From Jaltomata sinuosa (lineage: Eukaryota; Streptophyta; Magnoliopsida; Solanales; Solanaceae): a stretch of DNA of 64,000 bases. The stretch's first letter is position 1, and every line of letters begins with the position of its first letter. Shown piece after piece: positions 11,586-22,174 of the stretch. The stretch spans positions 206,607-270,606 of the forward strand of contig QJPP01001557.1 of the NCBI GenBank assembly GCA_003996215.1, read 5' to 3'. The notes below the pieces were generated by a model. The model ran no database searches and had not been told where the DNA came from. It saw only the letters and a program-made list of their open reading frames with translations. Made by a program: the position numbers and the translations under genes.

Positions 11586-12318
11586 CTATATACATGTGTA
11601 TACATTTGTATAATGCGTAAAGACAATAATATTCAGAATCAATTTTACACAAATCATGATATGAGGTATAAATTTAAAGACAATTATTTTTTGTTGATAT
11701 GAAAAAGATTTCAACAAAAAAATAATTGAATCCCTAATATTAGAAATATCCAACGTGAAATAAGGAAAAAATAATTAAAGTATTTTAACTTTCTCCAAAT
11801 AAAAAGGGACAATGTGAATAAATGAACCCTAATTTTAGTGATATCTATCTATTTATCTAGGGAAAAGCACACTAAATAGACTAGGAAACTAAAATATTTA
11901 CATTCAAATACCCCCTCCTATACTAATTTTTAAAATATCCATTCGCCTAATAATATTTATGTGATATGCCCCAAAAGTGCGCGAGATCCAATTCAGCCTA
12001 AAAAAATATTAATGATACCACGACAGTATATAAATAAACCGTGATGGTATCATTGAGGCCCGAAGAAAACCTCAATAATACCATGATAGTATATGAATAT
12101 ACTGTGATGGTATCATGAAGGATTGGAAAGTATCTTATTGAAGGACTGAAGTAGTCCTCCACGATACCATGTCAGTGTATAGATATACTGTGATAGTATC
12201 ATTAAGTAATGAAGCAAACATAAATGATACCATGATAATATATTATAGATATACTATGATGGTATACTGAGAAGTGTCTCATTGAAGAACTGAAGCATTA
12301 CTCCATGATACCATGTTA

Positions 12319-12319
<1 letters not shown>

Positions 12320-12384
<65 letters not shown>
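12320..12384. repeat. (AT)n microsatellite in a hairpin loop
   Basis: A near-pure AT dinucleotide run replaces the short loop of the fifth hairpin unit. Confidence 0.95.
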
Positions 12385-12391
<7 letters not shown>

Positions 12392-12484
12392 TATGATGGT
12401 ATCATGAAAGACTGATGATTGTCTCATTGAAGGACTGAATCAGTAATTCATGATACCATGATAGTATATAAATATACTGTGATG

Positions 12485-12868
12485 CAGGGGCGGAGCTACC
12501 CTATAGCAAGGGTGGTCAGCCGAACACCCTTCGCCGGAAAATTATATCGAATACGTAGGTAAAATATTCTGTTTATGAGTATATTTAACAATTTGAACAC
12601 CCTTGTACCGAGTGTGTGCTGTAGCTCAATGGAGAAGAGTGTGTATTTTAAGTCTCCTGTCGCGAGTTCGATTCCACTCTAAAGCATTTTGTGTACCTTT
12701 TTATATCAAAAACATGGGTTAACCACAAATTTGCGGGTTCAATTCCGCAGCGTTTATGTACCTTCTTATATGTAGTTCCATTTGAATTTTTCGTTGCATT
12801 CACTCATTGAAAAAAAAATTACTTTATAAATTTGAACACCCTTAATCAAATTTCTGGCTCCGCCACTG
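12485..12868. mobile_element. hAT-type MITE with 8-bp target duplication
   Basis: The 384-bp element starts CAGGGGCGGAGCTACC and ends TGGCTCCGCCACTG, giving inverted ends CAG(T)GGCGGAGC. CTGTGATG lies on both sides (12477-12484 and 12869-12876), an 8-bp duplication as in hAT elements. It has no coding capacity. Inside it lie tRNA-like promoter motifs: an A-box-like TAGCTCAATGG at 12622-12632 and a B-box-like AGTTCGATTCC at 12665-12675, plus a second T-arm-like hairpin near 12743-12762. Confidence 0.88.
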
Positions 12869-12938
12869 CTGTGATGGTATCATGGTATATTGTGGAGTGT
12901 CTCATTGAAGGATTGAAACAGTTCTTCATGATACCATG

Positions 12939-12940
<2 letters not shown>

Positions 12941-12992
<52 letters not shown>
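12941..12992. repeat. (TA)n microsatellite in a hairpin loop
   Basis: A pure TA run lies in the loop of the seventh hairpin unit. Confidence 0.95.
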
Positions 12993-12993
<1 letters not shown>

Positions 12994-13194
12994 TATAATT
13001 GTATTATGGAAGATTGAGGAGTGACTTATTAAAAAATGACATCATGTTAATATATAGATATACTGTGATGGTAAGGACTGATGAGTGTCTCATTGGACGA
13101 CTGAAGCAATCATTCATGATACCATGTCAGTCTATAGATATACTGTGATGGTATTATGAAGGACTGGAGAGTGTCAAGGAGTGAAGCATTCTTA

Positions 13195-13500
13195 ATGAAA
13201 AAGAGCAAAAGAAATGAATGAAATTAGATTATGGAGAAAAAAAACTAAAAGATAAAAGAATTAAATGAAATAAAAAAAATAAGAAAAACATAAAAACTAA
13301 AAAAGAAAGGAGTCAACATTGAGTATAAAATCAGATCATGGTGAAAAAAAATAAAGAATGATATGATTTGAGGGAAAAACTGAATGAAAAAGGAGGAAAA
13401 AAATAAAGAATAAGAAAATAAAGAATAAAAAAATATACGAGAAAAAAAGGAGAAACAAAGGGAAAAAAAAAGGAGTAGATAAAATAAAAAAAAATGAACG
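13195..13500. repeat. Purine-rich tract (A/G on the plus strand)
   Basis: About 300 bases are strongly biased to A and G on the plus strand (repeated GAAAAAAATAAAGAAT-like blocks), with very few C. It lies inside the composite repeat. The minus-strand Phe/Ser-rich reading frame here is a composition effect. Confidence 0.7.
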
Positions 13501-13727
13501 AAATAATTAATATTTTTTTCAAAATTATTTCTTGTTTAATTTTTCAAAAAAAGAGTTTAGTCATATATGATACTGATAGGGTATATACCGATAGAGTATC
13601 ATATACCGACATGGTATCACAGAGGGGGGCATTTCCTGTATTAGTTAGAGGGGTATTTTCTGTAAGAGGTATTTAGCTGTAAATAGTTTACTTCTATGGG
13701 GCAACTATGTACTTTTCCCATTTAAAA

Positions 13728-14479
13728 GTGTGAAGAATCTTATAATGTGATTTGAACTTTTCCCTCTTCATTAAAAGACTTCATAATAGACAAAATCGTC
13801 TTTTCACTTTTTTCCCTAATATTTAGAACTTGAAAATCAATTGAAATTTAATTATTAAACCTTTCCTTATTTAAATTATTTACCTTAATTTAAGACTTTT
13901 AAATCAATTAAAATTTAATTATTAAACTAAAACAAATAATTTTAAAAATATTTTAGAATATAAAAGAGGAAAAGCGGTTTGAAAAATCACTAACATTGCC
14001 GATTATACAAACACAAAGATTCAAAATTAAAACATTATTATAATTATTAATAATTATTTTTTGTTGAGAATATCAAAACTATTGTGTATATATAATTGAC
14101 TTTTCTTTAATTAGGTTTAGGATTCTTTGAATTTTTTCTTTGTTTTGGGGTTTTATTGCATGCGTACTTCTTTCCTTCGTTGTTTAGGTATTGGTAGCTT
14201 ATAAAATTTAGGATTCCTATATCAATTATTAATACTTAAATTGTCTTTTATCTTTGTTTTAGTTTAGAATTAGCTTTAGGTTTCTAGAATTTAAAATAAA
14301 AAATCTATTAGGTTTTGATATGTGACTGATGCTTTGTTCTGCTCGGTCTTTGAGAAATTTTTGTATAAAGATTAGGTTTAATTTTATTGTTCTGATTTCT
14401 CGATTATCGTATTATTTTGTTATAATTTCTATTTTGTTACTATCTGTTATTTTTTTTTGTTTAAAATAGGTGGTAGATG
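13728..14479. other. AT-rich stretch without recognisable gene
   Basis: No coding sequence, terminal repeat or RNA gene was recognised. It precedes the LINE remnant and may include part of its 5' region. Confidence 0.5.
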
Positions 14480-17400
14480 AATGCTCGTTCAGGCTTTGAG
14501 GAAATGTGTTGGTTGTTTGCCATCAGAAAAAAAATCTTAAGTTGGTTGTTTTTGCTCTAAGTGGGGAAAGTTCAGGAGGTCCAGATGGGTTTACATGATT
14601 GTTTTATCAATCTTGTTGGGAAATCATCAAAACAGACATACACATCATGGTCAAAGCTTTTTTTGTTGGACAAGAGCTTTCCAAATTCATTACTCATACT
14701 AATCTTGTTCTCCTGCCCAAGAAGGAATAAGTAACCAGCTTTGGAGATGTAAGACCAATAAGCTTGAGTAATTTCTCTAACAAGATTATTTCTAAAGTCT
14801 TACAGGAAAGAATAGCATCAGTTCTACCAGGTATTATATCCAAGAATCAAATAGGTTTTTAAAGTGAAGAAGTATCTTTGAAAATGTCCTTTTGGCACAA
14901 GAACTTATCAGGGACATCAGAATTAGATCAAAGACTACTAATGTGGTGATAAAGTTAGACCTAACTAAAGCTTATGATAGAGTTTCTTGGTTGTTTCTCA
15001 CCAAAATACTCAGAAGATTTGAGTTTCTTGAGGTGCTAATTGACATGGTGTACAAATTACTATACAACAACTGGTACTCAGTCTTGGTGAATAGGCAGGC
15101 GCATGGACTCTTCAAGTCCACTAGGGGGGTTAAGCAAGGGACCTCCTATCCCAACTCTGTTTGTGATTGTTGTTGAAGCTCTTAGCAGAAGCCAAGGTAT
15201 ATTCCTTATGGGGTTCCTAAATGGAGCCCAAAGATCAATCATTTTTCCTATGCAGATGATACAAGCTTGTTCATTTCAGCAGACAAGGGTAGCCTAAAGA
15301 TGATGAAGAAAGTTCTGGTGAAATATGAGAATTGCTCAGGATAACTAATTAATGTGGAAAAAAGTACCTTTTATGTGTATGAGAAGACTGAGGGAAGATG
15401 GATCATAAGGGTAAGAAGGATCACTAAGGTGAGGCAGGGGACCTTTTCATTCAAGTACCTAGGCTTCCCAATGTTCTATGGCAGAAATAAGATTGCACAC
15501 TATGACCACTTTATTACAAAAATCAGGAAGAGACTACACTTGATCAGGAAGAGACTACACTCATGGCAAGAAAGATTTCTTTCTTTTGGGGGAAGGGCTG
15601 TTCTTATCCAGAATATATTGCAAAGCATACCAGTACACCTATTTCTAAAGGAGTTATAAGGCAGATACATAGAGTGTTTGCAAGATTTTTCTGGAACAAC
15701 TCTGAAGAAAGTAAAAGTAAGCATTGGGTTAAGTGGGAAGACCTTTGTTTACAAAAGGAGAAAGGATGAGTAGGTTTCAGGTCATTATTTGATATCTCTA
15801 ATGCTTTATTTTGTAAACTGTGGTGAAACTTCAGAACAAGGCCTTCCCAGTGGGCCTCTTTTATGGTGAACAAATACTGCAAGAAGACTCTTCCAGTAAT
15901 AGCACATGCTAAGTATGGTTCAAATGTGTGGAAGAAAATGGTGGAGATTAGGGAGAAGGTGGACCATCTAATTTGGTGGTAAGTAAGAACTGGCAATTCA
16001 AGTGTCTAGTTTGACAACTGGATTACTCTTGGGGCCTTTTACTACAGCATCCCAGAGGCAACAAATACTGAGGAGATAGAAGTCAAGGAGTTTGCTGACC
16101 AAAATGGATGGAATAGGGATAAGTTGGCACTTGTCATTTCATAGGAAATAGTGGACCACATTTGTGATACCATATCCCTCTTAAGATTATAGAGACTCTA
16201 GATGACACTTGGTGGATGACAGGGAATAGTGAAAAATTCACAGTGAAGTCTACCTGGAGTTACATCAGAAGAAAAGAAAAGGAGGAGAGAATATTTAATT
16301 TCATGTGGCCAAATAAACTTCCCTTCAAAATTTCATTTCTTTTTGTGGAGAACATGGAAGGGGAGGATTCCTACTGATGATATGCTCTAAAGAATTGGTC
16401 TGAATCTGCTTTTTAAATGTTGTTGCTGCCCAGAACCTAAAAAAGAGACTGTCCAACATATTTTTCTAACATCTCCACTAGCTTCTAAGCTATGGAGACA
16501 TTTTTCTTCATGTGCAGGGATGAACAGTGCCAACCTACAGATTTCACAGCTAATTATTAAGTGGTGGACATGGCCTTGCAAGCTAAAATTGAAGCCACTT
16601 ATGATTGTTGTACCAACAATTATTCTCTGGGAATTATGGAAAAGAAGAAATAGTCTAAGACATGAAAAAGAACTGTCTTATAACAACTTGATCTATAAAA
16701 TTAATACAATTATAGTACAGCTGTATAGAACTATTTTTCCTAATCTGTAGACTAATGCTAATGCTAATACATGGACAGATGTGATTTAGTTGGTGGAGAA
16801 CCACAGACCCAGACTTCACTACAAGGAACTGCCTTGGAAACCTTCTACTATAGGCATCAAATGCAACATTGATGGTGCAAGTAGAGGTAACCCAAGTAGG
16901 TGTTCATATGGGTTTTGTCTGATAAATACTCAAGGAGACTTGATATATGCTCAAGCAGAAAAGAGAAATGAAGGCACTAGCATAGAGGCTAAAGCTATTG
17001 TCATCAAAGAAGCTGTAGCTCAGTGTGTAGCAGAAAATATCACCCAAATTATTTTAGAAACAAATTCTCTGTTATTGAAAAATACTTTGGATGGTATATG
17101 GAAAATTTCTTGACAAATCAGATGCATAGTGGAGGACACAAAATAATTCATGAAGGATTGTGAGGTAAAGGTAGAGCATGTCTACAGAAAAGGTAATACT
17201 ATGACAGACTATCTAACTAATCTTGCTTTGAAGGATAGATTGCAATTCAACAAGTTTGCATAACTACCTAGTGCAGGGAGAAGAATCCTTAATCTTGATA
17301 AGGCACAATATCCTAATCAACATATAAGAGCAAAGATTATTAATTAATGAAAGAAAGGCATAGATCAGTACATGGCAGCTATTACTATAACAAACAACAC

Positions 17401-18220
17401 GAAGCAGAACATTCTGAAACAAGGCACGGGCATAAAGAAGCAGTAAGCATAGCAAACAAAGGTGATAAACAACCTGGACACACTCTATCAGGAAAAATGC
17501 AATACTCAAAAAGATAAGGGGGAAAGAGCAAGGAAGCACCATTCAGGATAGCCAATAGGACACACAATGTCATAGAAGATCGCATCAACAACACAAGATT
17601 CAACCCTACCAAAGGACCATTGATGCTCAAATTCAAAGAGGAAACCCACAGACTATTTGTGTGTTTACACAAACAAAGGGGACTTAAGGACATACACAGG
17701 TATCAAAGAGGGGCAACAATCAACCAACAAAGATAGGGCCTTACCTGGTGGCTCATTGGAAGCTCAGCGACACGACCAATAATCTGCTACTAGTAGTGGA
17801 GGAAAACGAGTGGGGGATGATGGATCTATCTTGATCTCACAGATTCATAAAGTTACATGGGGTTAGACCAACTTACAAGATTAGTGCAAGATTAGTAAGA
17901 AGAAGAGGTAGTGCAAAAATAGAGAAGGAGATAAGAGAAAGGAAATTATCGCCAAGAGCTAGAGGAGAAACAACAAGAGAAACCATGAATGAGCTCAGAC
18001 CTTCGGCAAACAACTGAGAGAGATGCAACAGCAAAGGAATGCAAACAGACGAAGTGAAGAGAGTGTAGAAGTTTCCAAACTGAATTTGAACCGGGTCACT
18101 TTTGGGCCCGGTCAACTTTTCTATAAATTTTTCATCTTTAGGGCCACTTTTGGGCCAGACACGATTTTATGTTTGTTTTGGCTTTAAATTAATAAAATCT
18201 GGGTAGCATCAAAAAAAAAT
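14480..18220 (+). mobile_element. L1-type non-LTR retrotransposon (LINE), 5'-truncated and decayed
   Basis: It contains reverse transcriptase, C-terminal zinc-type and RNase H sequences in one direction, followed by about 950 bases without coding and an A-rich tail after GGGTAGCATC near 18206-18220. No target duplication was found. The endonuclease domain is missing. Where the 3' untranslated part ends is inference from the A-tail. Confidence 0.7.
14540..17262 (+). pseudogene. LINE ORF2 remnant: reverse transcriptase and RNase H
   Basis: Segments in several frames together follow plant L1 ORF2: SGGPDGF near 14570, RPISLSNF near 14752-14780, KLDLTKAYDRVSW near 14954-14992, GVKQG near 15127-15141, and the active site YADD at 15249-15260. 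A region with MARK..SFFWGKG-like sequence and a C-terminal segment follow. The RNase H domain starts with CNIDGASRGNPS near 16862-16897 and continues through GTSIEAKAIVIKEA and ILETNS. At least five frameshifts and many stops make it non-functional. A C-terminal RNase H is known in a subset of plant L1 elements. Confidence 0.8.
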
Positions 18221-18224
18221 TCAA

Positions 18225-18460
18225 TCATAAAAAAAACACTAGTTGTGTGAGGTTGTTTTTTCGCTCATACAATTGACAGTAGTTGTGTGAGACTTTTTTT
18301 GTCTCACGAAAAAGTGGACACAAAATTTGTGGATCCAAACGTATAAAATTTTGGTCCAATTTTTTGTTAGATAAATAAAATTATACAAATAATATAAGTT
18401 ATGTGAGATACAAAATAATTTTTTTCTATAATATGGAGAGGGAATAATGTTTTTCAGCAA
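18225..18460. repeat. Unclassified dispersed repeat (copy 1)
   Basis: A block with TCTCACGAAAAAGTGGACAC and CCAAACGTATAAAATTTTGG resembles 38560-38620, which has TCTCACACAAAAGTAAACCC and CCAAAAGTATAAGATTTTG. No terminal repeats were identified. Confidence 0.4.
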
Positions 18461-18482
18461 ATAAAAAAGAGTTAAGGGTGAA

Positions 18483-18666
18483 TGGGAGCCTTGGAGTAAC
18501 TGGTAAAGTTGATGCCATGTGATCATGAGGTCACGGGTTCAAGCCTTGGAAACAGCTTCTTGCAGAAATGCAAGGTAAGGCTGCGTACAATAGACCCTTG
18601 TGGTCGCGCCCTTCCCTGGACCATGCGCATAGCGGGAGCTTTAGTGCACCGGGCTGCTCTTTTAAA
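18483..18666 (+). mobile_element. TS-type Solanaceae SINE (tRNA-derived)
   Basis: The sequence runs from TGGGAGCCTTGGAGTAACTG through GGTCACGGGTTCAAGCC (B-box region) to GCGGGAGC and CACCGGGCTGCTCTTTT, matching the well-known tobacco/Solanaceae TS SINE. AAAAAAGAGTTAAGGGTGAA occurs just before it (18463-18482) and just after it (18667-18686), a 20-base target duplication typical of LINE-driven insertion. The RNA polymerase III promoter boxes look recognisable; whether it is transcribed is unknown. Confidence 0.95.
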
Positions 18667-18675
18667 AAAAAAGAG

Positions 18676-19322
18676 TTAAGGGTGAAAAACACACCTAAAC
18701 TATTCCAGTTATTTGAGTTTCATTCCTGAACTATTGGGAGTGTGAGTTTCCTACTTGAATTATTACCTAATGGTTAGCGAAACACACATAGACGCTGATT
18801 TGGCCAAATGTTTGTCCACAAACACTTCTAGGCGGTTTAACCATAAAATCTTCGTCCACCTGTCATTTATAACAGCTCTATTAGTTGGCACATTACTTAT
18901 TGTTTTTAATATATTTTTCAATTGATTCCTTTAAAACCCCAAACTCTCTCCTTCCAAGCCGAAGATATCGACAACATACTAAGACGAGACCACGATTGAG
19001 AAGGTGGAGAAGAAGATATCGAATGTCGCGATGAAGAATATATTAATTTATACGGTTATAATTTTAACCTTTTACCTTAACTTTTAACCTAATATAATAT
19101 TTACTTAACTTTGCCACAGTGAGATTATTTTTTTACGTGGAGTGTCACATGACAATATTTTTAAATAGAAAAGAGAGTGTATTACACACACCATCAGATA
19201 TTAGTCGGGGTGTATTTCGCTAATAATTGGGTGATAGTAGAGGTAAAAAACTTACATTTTCAATAATTCAGGTATGAAATTTAAAAAGATTGAGATAATT
19301 TTGTTGTGTATTTGACCGTTAA
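18676..19322. mobile_element. Foldback MITE with inverted arms of about 130 bp
   Basis: The left end TTAAGGGTGAAAAACACACC pairs with the right end, which on the minus strand reads TTAACGGTCAAATACACAAC. Similarity continues through TTATT...AGCGAAAC/TACAC near 18780 and 19208. The interior (18790-19200) has no coding sequence. The SINE at 18483 inserted at or within its left tip. It ends about 240 bp before the psbO start codon. Confidence 0.75.
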
Positions 19323-19563
19323 TTCAATAAAAAAAGTTCAAGTGAAATAAATCGTTGTTGGTCCATCTATTTTTCCTGTCAACTTTGCAGAAGTATCTTT
19401 ATTCTAAGTACTAACTTGCCACATGACAAGCTTCCAACCAATGAAATGAGACCTCTTATCCTATCTCTCATCTAAAGAAATAATTTCTCTAGCATTTCCA
19501 TACAAACCACCTAAGTACTACTATTAGTACAATTATTTTTCTTCCTAATAAGCAGAAACAGAC
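19323..19563 (+). promoter_or_regulatory. Upstream region and 5' leader of psbO
   Basis: Only about 240 bases separate the foldback MITE from the ATG. A CCAAT box lies at 19438-19442. CTTATC at 19455-19460 is the reverse of the GATAAG I-box found in light-regulated plant promoters. A CT-rich leader-like stretch (about 19456-19500) follows. No convincing TATA box was seen, as for several photosystem genes. The functional assignment is inference. Confidence 0.45.
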
Positions 19564-21997
19564 ATGGCAGCTTCTTTACAAGCAGCTGCTACTCTTATGC
19601 AACCAACAAAAGTTGGTGTCAGAAACAACCTGCAATTGAGATCTGCTCAAAGTGTGAGCAAAGCATTTGGTGTTGAACCAGCTGCAGCAGCTAGGCTGAC
19701 TTGTTCTTTGCAGGTTGATCTTAAGGAATTGACTCACAAGTGTACTGATGCTGCCAGAGTTGCTGGCTTTGCTCTTGCCACTTCTGCCCTTGTCGTCTCA
19801 GTAAGTTGTTTGTTTGTACTCGAGTGAGATTTATCTAACAGTTTAAGCTTTTAGATGATATGATCAAACTATTCAACATGATATTATAGCGGGCAACATG
19901 TGAACAGCTTCAAATCGCGCCATCATTCCAAAAGTAAAAAAGAATACCTGGCATTATGATCTAGTTTTGGATTGTTAAGAGTTGAAATGGAACATGATTA
20001 AGTAATTAAATGTGAGCTCTTTTTAACAAACTAGACTTTTAAGGTGAGATGATCCCACAATTCTATATGGTATTAGAGTAGTTAGAGCATACAATAAGTT
20101 ATGGTTTCGAATTTCAGACTCCCAAAAAGCAAAAGATATTTCCACGTGTTTAAAAAAGAAACAATCGAGGAGATGTATTGAGATATGATATGTTAGACAA
20201 TTAAAAGTGTGATCTCTAAAAATTAAACTTTTAGATGAGTTGATCAGACAATTCAACACCGATCAATCGATCACTATTGCTGGTGGAACCCTCAAGTAAC
20301 CAAAGAAAAGAACAAATAAATTGCATCACTCTAACCTTATATCATTTCAAGTATTGTTGCACTTGAATTTCGATTTTCACTTTGTAATCCGGTAGAAATT
20401 CTGAAGAACAGTGATTAACACTACCAAAGCCTCTTTAATTAATTCTATCTGTTCCTGCAATGATATAATTCTTCAACAATTTTTGGCGACAAAATTTAAA
20501 TTCCTAAAATTTGTTACGTTACACTTGGTTGTTGTATAGGGAGCAAATGCTGAAGGAGTACCAAAACGACTTACGTATGACGAAATTCAGAGCAAGACAT
20601 ACATGGAAGTAAAGGGAACTGGAACTGCTAACCAGTGTCCAACCATTGATGGTGGTGTTGAAAGCTTTGCCTTCAAGGCTGGCAAATACAATGCCAAGAA
20701 ATTCTGCTTAGAGCCAACTTCATTCACTGTCAAGGCAGAAGGTATTATCCAATTATTTAACTTGTTAGTCAAAATGAGGATATAATAAGTGCGTAAATTG
20801 TCCTAATAGTTGAGGATTTTTATAACATGATATAGCCCAATATAGTTTTAACTTGGCATAATACATAAGCATGTCCTTTAACTTGGTCCCAGTTGGCATC
20901 TATGCTCTCCAACTTTGGGTGTGCACAAGTAGACACTTAAACTTGTATAAAGTTGAATAAGTAGACACATGCATCCTATGTGGCATCTACGTGACATCTA
21001 CATGGCAATCTCATGTGAATTGCCACGTAGATGCCACATAAGACATGTGTGTTTATTTGTTCAACTTTATGCAAGTTTAAGTGTCTACTTGTGCACACCC
21101 AAAATTGAAGGATATAAATGCGAAATGAGGCCAAGTTAAAAGGGCACATTTATGTATTATGCCTTTTAACTTCTATGCACCCAAATTTTATACTTTCAAT
21201 TCATTCAAAAGTTAACTAAAGATAACTGTCAAAAACAATGAAATTAGTTGGGTGGAAAATTAGACGGACAACTTAACTTGCTGTGACACGTTAAATCACA
21301 CGATAAACATATATCCTGCCTATATATAGATAATGTTCACTTTAGTGTTTTCCATGGCAATATTGAGTTAGATTTTTGCTTTCTCTGTACTGTCTAAGCC
21401 TTTCCTCTTATTGTTCATATTCTATTTAAATATTCAACAGGTGTAAGCAAGAATGCACCACCAGACTTCCAGAAAACCAAGCTAATGACCCGATTAACCT
21501 ACACTCTTGATGAAATCGAAGGGCCATTCGAAGTGTCATCCGATGGCAACGTTAAGTTCGAGGAGAAAGATGGAATTGACTATGCTGCGGTCACTGTTCA
21601 ACTTCCTGGTGGAGAGCGTGTGCCCTTCCTTTTCACAATCAAACAACTTATGGCAAGTGGGAAACCGGAAAGCTTTACTGGTGAATTCCTCGTCCCATCA
21701 TACAGAGGTTCGTCGTTCCTTGACCCGAAGGGAAGGGGTGGATCCACTGGTTATGATAACGCGGTCGCATTGCCTGCTGGAGGCAGAGGAGATGAAGAGG
21801 AACTTCAGAAGGAAAATATAAAAAATGCCTCATCTTCAACTGGAAAAATTACATTTAGTGTCACCAATAGTAAGCCAGAGACAAGTGAGGTGATTGGAGT
21901 ATTTGAGAGTATTCAGCCATCTGATACTGATTTGGGAGCAAAGGCTCCTAAGGATGTGAAAATCCAAGGTATTTGGTATGCACAACTTGACTCATAG
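19564..21997 (+). CDS. psbO: Photosystem II manganese-stabilising protein PsbO (33-kDa oxygen-evolving subunit), three exons
   Basis: A nuclear gene for the lumenal extrinsic protein that stabilises the Mn4CaO5 cluster of photosystem II. Exons by reading: 19564-19800, 20540-20741 and 21441-21997, with introns GT...AG (19801-20539 and 20742-21440). They join to 996 nt, 331 residues plus stop. The precursor has a bipartite targeting signal: a Ser/Arg/Ala-rich stromal transit peptide, then a hydrophobic thylakoid segment (AGFALATSALVVS) ending in GANA before the mature start EGVPKRLTYDE at about residue 84. Two Cys (NQCPTI and KKFCLEP) match the conserved disulfide. The C-terminus reads IQGIWYAQLDS. 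Splice sites, frame and conserved blocks are intact, so it looks functional. Intron 1 splits the targeting signal. Both introns carry transposon debris. Flowering plants often have a psbO paralogue; none is in this window. Confidence 0.97.
19835..20265 (+). repeat. Decayed TRIM-like direct repeats in psbO intron 1
   Basis: Three direct repeats share a core like ACTTTTAGATGAGTTGATCA followed by ACAATTCAACA (near 19850-19880, 20035-20068 and 20226-20260). Copies 2 and 3 also align over the preceding 60 bases (AATTAAATGTGAGCTCT / AATTAAAAGTGTGATCTCT). After copy 2 comes TGGTATTAGAGT, close to the tRNA-Met primer site TGGTATCAGAGC; after copy 1, TGATATTATAGC. This is the layout of a tandem TRIM element. 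Confidence 0.6.
20855..21163. mobile_element. Mutator-type MITE in psbO intron 2
   Basis: The 309-bp foldback has ends GGCATAATACATAA in inverted orientation, and the inverted similarity extends inward nearly to the centre (for example GTGCACAAGTAGACACTTAA and its complement). TTTTAACTT flanks it exactly on both sides (20846-20854 and 21164-21172), a perfect 9-bp target duplication as in Mutator-like elements. It lies wholly inside the intron, away from splice sites. Confidence 0.92.
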
Positions 21998-22102
21998 ATC
22001 TAGTTTGTGTTTTCACTTCTTGGTTGGATTTTGTTGTGTAAGGTACGAGGTTGAGCTTTCTATTACCCAATTGAACAATCATGTTGTATATTCTCAAGAT
22101 TA

Positions 22103-22108
22103 AATAAT
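22103..22108 (+). terminator. Possible psbO polyadenylation signal
   Basis: AATAAT lies about 105 bases after the stop codon, in a position usual for plant near-upstream poly(A) elements. Confidence 0.35.
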
Positions 22109-22174
22109 AGTTCAATGTAGATAGTAAGTTGCTTATCCAAGAAAAATGAGAAAAAACAAATTCTGTGCGGTATA

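Larger units (their letters stand above)
12011..13158. repeat. Array of nine hairpin units (GATACCAT ... ATGGTATC)
   Basis: Each unit carries ATGATACCATG and AGTATAT on one arm and ATATACT and GATGGTATCAT on the other, so it is self-complementary over about 40 bases. Units lie near 12011, 12075, 12160, 12218, 12306, 12449, 12929, 13036 and 13116. Most are separated by spacers resembling GAGTGTCTCATTGAAGGACTG. Units 5 and 7 have long AT runs exactly in the loop. Unit 6 is split by a MITE. Confidence 0.85.
11862..13727. mobile_element. Probable composite foldback element with an internal hairpin minisatellite
   Basis: The left end begins GGGAAAAGCACACTAAATAG and the right end, read on the other strand, begins GGGAAAAGTACATAGTTGCC. 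Partial inverted similarity continues for about 100 bases (ATTTAC...AAATACC...CCCC). The interior holds the hairpin minisatellite, a hAT MITE, two (AT)n runs and a purine tract. Flanks share only ATTTA, so an exact target duplication was not found. It could be a Mutator-like foldback; the single-element reading is inference. Confidence 0.45.

Noticed and set aside
12615..12690. A tRNA gene
   Set aside because: A and B boxes are present but the acceptor and anticodon stems do not form; it lies inside a MITE.
12832..13017. Small protein with an Ile-Tyr repeat
   Set aside because: It is translation of the (TA)n run in a hairpin loop.
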